Below, one piece after another: positions 59,262 through 64,000 of a stretch of DNA of 64,000 nt. A program made the translations under genes and the position numbers. Origin of the DNA: Chitinivibrionales bacterium. Its GTDB lineage: Bacteria; Fibrobacterota; Chitinivibrionia; Chitinivibrionales; FEN-1185. Within the stretch, counting starts at the first letter, position 1; every line of letters begins with the position of its first letter. Location: the NCBI GenBank assembly GCA_035516255.1, contig DATJAL010000061.1, positions 1 through 64,000 of the forward strand, given 5' to 3'. The notes beneath the pieces were generated by a model. That model was not told where the DNA came from and made no database searches. It worked only from the letters and a program-made list of their open reading frames with translations.

Positions 59262-60107
59262 ATGAAAACCAATAAGCGCGACCGTAAACCTAAGGCGGCG
59301 AGGGGTAACCTGCCGGAGAAAACGCCGGGCCTGGGAATCTGGAGCGGGACCGTCAGCTTCAGCCTGGTGGCGATCCCGGTCCGGCTCGTGCGGGCCGTGG
59401 AGCCCGGACGCGTCTCCTTCCGCATGCTCCACGGCAAGGACTACTCGCCGCTCGAGCGGAAAATGTTCTGCCCCGAGGAGAATGTGATGGTCCCCCCCGA
59501 AGAGACCGTCAGGGGATACGAAATCGCGCCCGGTAAAAACGTCATGGTGACCGACAAGGAGCTGGAATCGGTGTCGCCCGCGCGGAGCCGGACCATCGAG
59601 ATCGCCGAATTCGTTGACGAAAGCGAAATAGACCCGTTGTACTACGACCATCCGTATTATCTCGTCCCGCTCAAGGGCGGCGAGAAGTCTTACAGCCTTC
59701 TGGCCGAGGCGATGCGCCAGACGAAACGGGCGGGGATCGCGAAATTCGTTCTGGACGAACGGGAATACCTCGTGACCGTGACGAGCAGGGAGGGCGCACT
59801 GGTCCTTTACACGCTCCACTACAGCGACGAGCTGCTCCCTGAGGACCGCGGCGCACTGAAAAAAGAAGACGCTGACGACCGGGAAAAGAACGCCATAAAA
59901 GGCGGCATCCAGAAAATGATGAAGGGCTTTTCGCCCGGTAAATACGCAGACGAGCGCAAGGAAAAGCTCATGAGGATCCTTAAAAAGAAAATTAAGGAAA
60001 AAGCCCAGGTCGAGGCGCCGGAAATCGAGGAGGAGGCGGGCGGGGGAATGACCGACCTCATGGCCGCCCTGGAAAAAAGCATGCGCACCATGAAGAAGGC
60101 CCGATGA
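59262..60107 (+). CDS. Ku protein 2 (bacterial non-homologous end joining)
   Basis: The 281-residue product is homologous to Ku 1 but clearly diverged: basic N-terminal extension (KTNKRDRKPKAARGNLPEKT), GIWSGTVSFSLVAIPVRLVR, EETVRGYEIAPGKNVMVTDK, SEIDPLYYDHPYYLVPLKGG. A longer charged C-terminus (KEKLMRILKKKIKEKAQVEA) ends AALEKSMRTMKKAR. Two adjacent Ku genes suggest a heterodimer or two specialised homodimers, as described for rhizobial Ku2/Ku3. Its stop overlaps the polymerase gene (ATGA). Confidence 0.93.
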   Translation: MKTNKRDRKPKAARGNLPEKTPGLGIWSGTVSFSLVAIPVRLVRAVEPGRVSFRMLHGKDYSPLERKMFCPEENVMVPPEETVRGYEIAPGKNVMVTDKELESVSPARSRTIEIAEFVDESEIDPLYYDHPYYLVPLKGGEKSYSLLAEAMRQTKRAGIAKFVLDEREYLVTVTSREGALVLYTLHYSDELLPEDRGALKKEDADDREKNAIKGGIQKMMKGFSPGKYADERKEKLMRILKKKIKEKAQVEAPEIEEEAGGGMTDLMAALEKSMRTMKKAR

Positions 60108-61009
60108 ACAAATCGAAAATAACCATTAACAACCGGGAATTGCTGCTTTCAAACCTCGGAAAAGATCTATACCCTTCGTACGGTTTCTCCAAGGAGCGCG
60201 TCCTCGAATATTATACGCGGATCGCGCCGTTCATGCTTCCGCACCTCAAGAACCGCGCGATGACGCTCAAGCGCTACCCCGACGGCGTCGAAAAAGATTT
60301 CTTTTTCGAGAAACGCTGCCCGGCGCACCGTCCGCCGTGGATACAAACCGCCGAGGTTCCTTACGGTTCAAAGAAAACGCTGACCGCCTGCGTGGTAAAC
60401 GACCTGGAAGCTCTTGTCTGGGTTGAAAACCTTGCCTCCATCGAACTCCACGTTCCGCTGGCGAAAACATCGGCGCCCCGCGTCCCGGATTCGGTGGTCT
60501 TTGACCTTGACCCCGGCGAGCAGGCGAACATTCTGGACTGTGCCAGGGTGGCGCTCATCTTGAAAAATCTGTTTGACGATTTGAAACTGTCAAGCTGCGT
60601 AAAAACCTCCGGGAAAAAAGGGCTTCACGTCTATGTGCCCCTTAATTCGAACGGCGCGGGGTTCGATGAAACCAAACGCTTTTCAAAAGCGATCGCCGTC
60701 ACCTTGCGGAAAAACTATCCCGATCTTGTCACGGTGGACATCGCGAAGGAATCGCGAAAAAACAAGGTGTTTATCAACTGGGCCCAAAACGATGCCTCAA
60801 AGACCATGGTGTGCGTTTACTCATTGCGCGCGGAGGAAATGCCAAAGGTCTCGTTCCCGCTCGGATGGAAGGAACTCGGGGAGCTGGAACAAAAACATGA
60901 TCCTGAAAAACTGGTGGTGACCGCCGAAGAAGCAATCGGGCGCGTTGAAAAGCTCGGCGATTCATTTCGGGAAATTCTTGAAATCAAACAACGGTTGCCT
61001 TATCTATGA
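60104..61009 (+). CDS. ligD: Stand-alone LigD polymerase domain (archaeo-eukaryotic primase type)
   Basis: The NHEJ polymerase fills gaps and adds nucleotides at joined ends. The 301-residue protein corresponds to the PolDom module of LigD, here encoded apart from the ligase. LKRYPDGVEKDFFFEKRCP, SVVFDLDPGEQ with Asp134 and Asp136, and KTSGKKGLHVYVPL are all present. The third metal-binding residue, expected as Asp in a VFxDW-type motif, is Asn225 here (KVFINWAQND). This could lower catalysis, or be a sequencing error (one base). It overlaps both neighbours by four bases. Confidence 0.92.
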   Translation: MNKSKITINNRELLLSNLGKDLYPSYGFSKERVLEYYTRIAPFMLPHLKNRAMTLKRYPDGVEKDFFFEKRCPAHRPPWIQTAEVPYGSKKTLTACVVNDLEALVWVENLASIELHVPLAKTSAPRVPDSVVFDLDPGEQANILDCARVALILKNLFDDLKLSSCVKTSGKKGLHVYVPLNSNGAGFDETKRFSKAIAVTLRKNYPDLVTVDIAKESRKNKVFINWAQNDASKTMVCVYSLRAEEMPKVSFPLGWKELGELEQKHDPEKLVVTAEEAIGRVEKLGDSFREILEIKQRLPYL

Positions 61010-62622
61010 TGCTGCGGCAATACACGAAAAAACGGAAGCTGGCCGAAACGCCGGAGCCCGAACCGCGCAGGGGCAAAAGCTGGGAGCGGCATCTTGTTTT
61101 TGTGGTTCACAAACACGCGGCGCGGAGGCTCCATTACGACCTGCGCATGGAGCTTGGCGGCGCGCTCAAGAGCTTTGCCGTCCCAAAAGGCCCCTCACTC
61201 GACCCATCCGTCAAGAGACTTGCAGTCATGGTCGAGGACCATCCGTTTGACTACAAGGATTTTGAAGGGGTCATCCCGGAGGGAAATTACGGCGCCGGAG
61301 CGGTGATGATCTGGGACACGGGCTATTACGGCCATCCTTTGGCAACAACAAAATCTGAAAGCGAACGGCTGATTCTCGAAGGAATGAAAAAAGGGGACAT
61401 CAAGTTCACCGCGGCCGGCCGAAAGCTGAAGGGAGAGTTTGCCCTTGTCAAGACCCGCTGGGACGACAAATCGTGGCTGCTGCTGAAGAAAAAAGACCGG
61501 TTTGTTTCCTCGGCCGATGTCCTGAAGCAGGACCGCTCCGTGGTGTCAAATAAGACACTTGAAGAAATATCCGGCGACGGCCGGGCCGCGTTCTCGGGGA
61601 GGAACACGGCCGGCCCGAGCCGCGGGCAAAATACATCCCTTGCCGCCGAGGTGAAAAACGGACGATCGGCGGCAATGCCTCACCATGTCCGTCCAATGCT
61701 TGCCGCGAGCGTAAAAAAAGCGTTCAATCATCCTGAATGGATCTTTGAAATCAAATGGGATGGATACCGCGCGGTTGCGGAAATCGACAGGAAAAAGATT
61801 CTGCTTTATTCCCGCAATCAACTGCCGCTCATGGACAGATATTCCCCGGTCGTCGATTCATTGCGGGAACTGCGGTTCGAGGCCGTGCTGGACGGGGAAA
61901 TTGTTGTGCTTGACAAAAAAGGAAAGCCAGACTTCCAAATGCTCCAGGATTACCGCAAATCCCCGCAAGGGCGCCTGGTCTACTATGTCTTCGACATGTT
62001 GTTTTACCAAGGCCGTGACATCACCGGCCTTCCTCTTTACAAAAGAAAAGACCTGCTCAAATCAATACTGCCCCCCTTGCCGCATGCCGTTTTCTGTGAC
62101 CACGTATGGAAAGACGGCGTTTCTTTTTTTGAAGCCGCGAAGAAAAAAGGGCTGGAAGGCATCATGGCGAAAAATGCTCAGAGCGCCTACCGCGCGGGAA
62201 TCAGAAGCAGGGACTGGCTCAAGATCAAGAACCGCCTCGAACAGGATTGCGTCATCGCCGGGTTCACCGGCCCGCGCGGGTCGCGCACATACATCGGCAG
62301 TCTTGTTCTGGGAGCGTTCGATCATGGAACGTTGGTTTACGTGGGGCACTCGGGAGGCGGTTTCGGCAGGGAAAATCTCAAATCGCTCTATGAAAGGCTC
62401 CAGCCTCTGGTACAAAATAAATGTCCATTTAGCGTCACACCGCCGGAAGAGACCCCCGTCACCTGGGTTAAACCAGTCCTGGTCGGCGAGTTTGCTTTTA
62501 CGGAATGGACAAAAGACAACGTCATGAGGCAACCGGTATTCATACGGTTTCGTGAGGATAAAAGCGCCGACGAGGCCGTGCGGGAACCTGTCAGGACCGG
62601 AAAAGAAAGAGGACAACCATGA
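61006..62622 (+). CDS. ligD: LigD phosphoesterase plus ATP-dependent DNA ligase
   Basis: The 538-residue protein joins an N-terminal 3'-phosphoesterase (about residues 25-165) to an ATP-dependent ligase (about 225-520). HKHAARRLHYDLRME has His37, His43 and Asp45, matching the metal site of P. aeruginosa LigD; VEDHPFDY adds His79. The ligase motif I is EIKWDGYR with nucleophile Lys250, followed by DGEIVVLDKKGKPDF, LEGIMAKNAQSAYRAGIRSR and WLKIKNRLEQDCVIAGFT. The polymerase part is supplied by the preceding gene. The start overlaps that gene (ATGA) and the end overlaps the DUF72 gene. Confidence 0.95.
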   Translation: MMLRQYTKKRKLAETPEPEPRRGKSWERHLVFVVHKHAARRLHYDLRMELGGALKSFAVPKGPSLDPSVKRLAVMVEDHPFDYKDFEGVIPEGNYGAGAVMIWDTGYYGHPLATTKSESERLILEGMKKGDIKFTAAGRKLKGEFALVKTRWDDKSWLLLKKKDRFVSSADVLKQDRSVVSNKTLEEISGDGRAAFSGRNTAGPSRGQNTSLAAEVKNGRSAAMPHHVRPMLAASVKKAFNHPEWIFEIKWDGYRAVAEIDRKKILLYSRNQLPLMDRYSPVVDSLRELRFEAVLDGEIVVLDKKGKPDFQMLQDYRKSPQGRLVYYVFDMLFYQGRDITGLPLYKRKDLLKSILPPLPHAVFCDHVWKDGVSFFEAAKKKGLEGIMAKNAQSAYRAGIRSRDWLKIKNRLEQDCVIAGFTGPRGSRTYIGSLVLGAFDHGTLVYVGHSGGGFGRENLKSLYERLQPLVQNKCPFSVTPPEETPVTWVKPVLVGEFAFTEWTKDNVMRQPVFIRFREDKSADEAVREPVRTGKERGQP

Positions 62623-63329
62623 AAATCTTTGTTGGTACGAGCGGTTACGGCTACAAGGAATGGAAGGGCAATTTCTATCCGGAAAAAATATCCGCGGACA
62701 AAATGCTTTCGTTTTATTCCGGCCGCCTCGAGACCGTTGAAGTAAACAACACGTTTTACCGCATGCCCACGGAGCCGGTGGTCATGGGGTGGGCCAAGCA
62801 GGTGCCACCGGGATTCATGTTCGCGATAAAAGCTCCCCAGATGATCACGCACATAAAGCGCCTTAAAAATGTGAAAGAGGAAACCCGGTTTTTTTTGAAA
62901 TCGGTTTCCCGGCTGGGCAAAAAGCTCGGCTGCGTGCTGTTCCAGTTCCCGGCCAGTTTTCGCCAGGATGCGGAGACGCTTGGGAATTTCCTTGGCCTGA
63001 TACCGGAAAAAATCCCCTGCGCGTTCGATTTCAGGAGTTCATCGTGGATGGACATGAAAATTTTCGGCCTCCTCCGCGACAAGGGGTGCTGCCTTTGCAT
63101 GGAAGACACGGACGAGAAGTCCGTTGAGGAGATTGTCGGCACCACTTCATGGGGCTATTTGCGTTTGCGCAGGCCGGACTATTCCGAAGGCGATCTTTCC
63201 GGATGGGCGAAAAAAATATCATTGCAGAAATGGAAAACGGCGTTCGTGTTTTTCAAGCATGAGGACGACAGCGCGGCGAGGGGGCCGGCGCTGGCGCTAA
63301 GGTTCAGGGAACTTACGGGCAGCAAATGA
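62619..63329 (+). CDS. DUF72 (YecE-like) protein in the NHEJ operon
   Basis: The 236-residue protein starts MKIFVGTSGYGYKEWKGNFY and includes LETVEVNNTFYRMPTEPVV, PPGFMFAIKAPQMITHIKRL and WGYLRLRRPDYS, the DUF72/YecE TIM-barrel signature. Its biochemical activity is not established. It overlaps the ligase gene by four bases, so it is translated with the NHEJ proteins and may take part in end processing; that role is inference from linkage only. Confidence 0.92.
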   Translation: MKIFVGTSGYGYKEWKGNFYPEKISADKMLSFYSGRLETVEVNNTFYRMPTEPVVMGWAKQVPPGFMFAIKAPQMITHIKRLKNVKEETRFFLKSVSRLGKKLGCVLFQFPASFRQDAETLGNFLGLIPEKIPCAFDFRSSSWMDMKIFGLLRDKGCCLCMEDTDEKSVEEIVGTTSWGYLRLRRPDYSEGDLSGWAKKISLQKWKTAFVFFKHEDDSAARGPALALRFRELTGSK

Positions 63330-63399
63330 CCGGGACCTTCTTCATTTGCCATTATAGAGCGTGCAATGATGATTACGGATTTGTTATCGATTGAAAAAC

Positions 63400-64000
63400 T
63401 TATTTTTTTCGCCTTATTTTATTCAAATAAGCAACAACGCCCTCAATCCCTTCCCCGGTTTTGCACGACGTCTGGAAAATCTCCGCATCATGCTTTAGTT
63501 TCCTTATGTCACCCGTGGCGCGGGCCACGTCAAAAGTGACGTAAGGGAGAAGGTCGATCTTGTTTATGATCACCGCGCCGGCCCGGATGAAGAGCGTGGG
63601 GTATTTGATGGGTTTCTCGTCACCCTCGGCCACCGACAGCACCGCGATCTTGTCGTCCTCGCCGAGATCGTACGACGACGGGCACACCAGGTTGCCCACG
63701 TTTTCGATGACGAGGTATTCCGCGCCGGAAAACGAGAGCTGCCGCGCCGCCGTGTTGATCATGGCAGCGGTGAGGTGGCACGAGCCGCGCGTCTCGATCT
63801 GGACCGCGCGGGCGCCGGCTTTATCGATTCTTTCCTTGTCAAGCTGCGTCTGTATGTCGCCGGTAATCACGAGCAGCCGCTGCCCCAGGCGTTTTGCCAG
63901 GTGCTCCAGGAGCGATGTCTTGCCGGACCCGGGAGAGCTGATCATGTTGAAAACCGTGAGACCAAGCTCCTTGAACGCATTGCGGTTCTTCTGGGCAACG
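63400..64000 (-). CDS. hypB: Hydrogenase/urease nickel incorporation GTPase HypB (5' end outside window)
   Basis: HypB is the GTPase that helps HypA insert nickel into [NiFe]-hydrogenase. The visible 200 residues contain the P-loop SSPGSGKTSLLEHLA, VITGDIQTQLDKERID, ENVGNLVCPSSYDLGEDDKI and the G4-like motif NKIDLLPYV. The frame runs off the window edge (VAQKNRNAFKELGLTVFN precedes MISS), so the true start and any His-rich nickel-binding N-terminus are not seen. It is on the same strand as hypF-C-D-E, about 5.2 kb away, with the NHEJ operon in between on the other strand. Confidence 0.95.
   Translation of the reverse strand, partial: VAQKNRNAFKELGLTVFNMISSPGSGKTSLLEHLAKRLGQRLLVITGDIQTQLDKERIDKAGARAVQIETRGSCHLTAAMINTAARQLSFSGAEYLVIENVGNLVCPSSYDLGEDDKIAVLSVAEGDEKPIKYPTLFIRAGAVIINKIDLLPYVTFDVARATGDIRKLKHDAEIFQTSCKTGEGIEGVVAYLNKIRRKK

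Noticed and set aside
1-64000. CRISPR array
   Set aside because: Repeats in the window are dispersed and structured, not regularly spaced with unique spacers, and no cas gene is present.
1-64000. tRNA or rRNA genes
   Set aside because: No cloverleaf with GGTTCGAATCC-type T arm and no rRNA core sequence was recognised by eye; a covariance search would settle this.

Overview
The window looks like chromosomal DNA of a Gram-negative, polysaccharide-degrading member of the Fibrobacterota (Fibrobacter/Chitinispirillum side). The reasons are a regulator of the TIGR02147 type (a paralogous family first defined in Fibrobacter succinogenes) paired with a large surface lipoprotein, an LpxL-type lipid A acyltransferase, many lipoproteins and outer-membrane barrel-like proteins, and a secretome (GH30, two GH16, expansin, subtilase, amidase) whose members end in a small beta-rich tail resembling type IX sorting domains. 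The taxonomic call is inference; there is no rRNA in the window.

Layout. 1-710: end of an IS3-type element that has cut off the 5' part of a tail-fibre-like gene. 710-3238: TIGR02147 regulator and lipoprotein operon. 3429-12502: folD, assorted envelope proteins, an H+-pyrophosphatase (hppA) and a DUF2147/lipoprotein cluster, separated by repeat-rich gaps. 12685-16654: beta-glucan locus (GH30, GH16, GH16). 16973-29603: secreted and surface proteins (Ntn-hydrolase amidase, barrels, expansin, subtilase, TIM-barrel hydrolase-like protein), plus GIY-YIG and YceH proteins. 29630-33149: glycogen phosphorylase and Hsp20. 33745-37105: HAD phosphatase, ABC exporter pair, larC. 37141-40297: glycan or lipid modification operon (GT-C-like protein, GT2, methyltransferase). 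40652-43599: metK and an aromatic amino acid ammonia-lyase. 44408-50077: an ECF sigma/anti-sigma pair embedded among three paralogous secreted proteins and a TPR protein. 50290-53419: PMT-like protein, TPR protein and LpxL-like acyltransferase. 53510-58177 and 63400-64000: hydrogenase maturation genes hypF, hypC, hypD, hypE and hypB on the minus strand. 58493-63329: a five-gene bacterial non-homologous end-joining operon (two Ku genes, a separate LigD polymerase, a LigD phosphoesterase-ligase, a DUF72 protein) lying between hypB and hypF on the opposite strand.

Three things deserve most attention. First, at least two families of GC-rich structured repeats fill the intergenic gaps. Family A (six forward copies, plus inverted or partial ones) keeps a GGGTGCGCCC / GGCYGCACCC stem, a variable middle helix that changes on both sides between copies, and a terminal GGGGGA-loop-TCCCCC hairpin close to the next gene; this pattern suggests a conserved RNA or mobile element. 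Second, the ECF sigma / FecR-like anti-sigma module sits next to a three-member protein family I do not recognise, and a plausible ECF promoter precedes one member. Third, the NHEJ operon has a split LigD, two divergent Ku proteins, a DUF72 partner and an Asn where a metal-binding Asp is expected in the polymerase.

No rRNA, tRNA or CRISPR array was recognised by eye.
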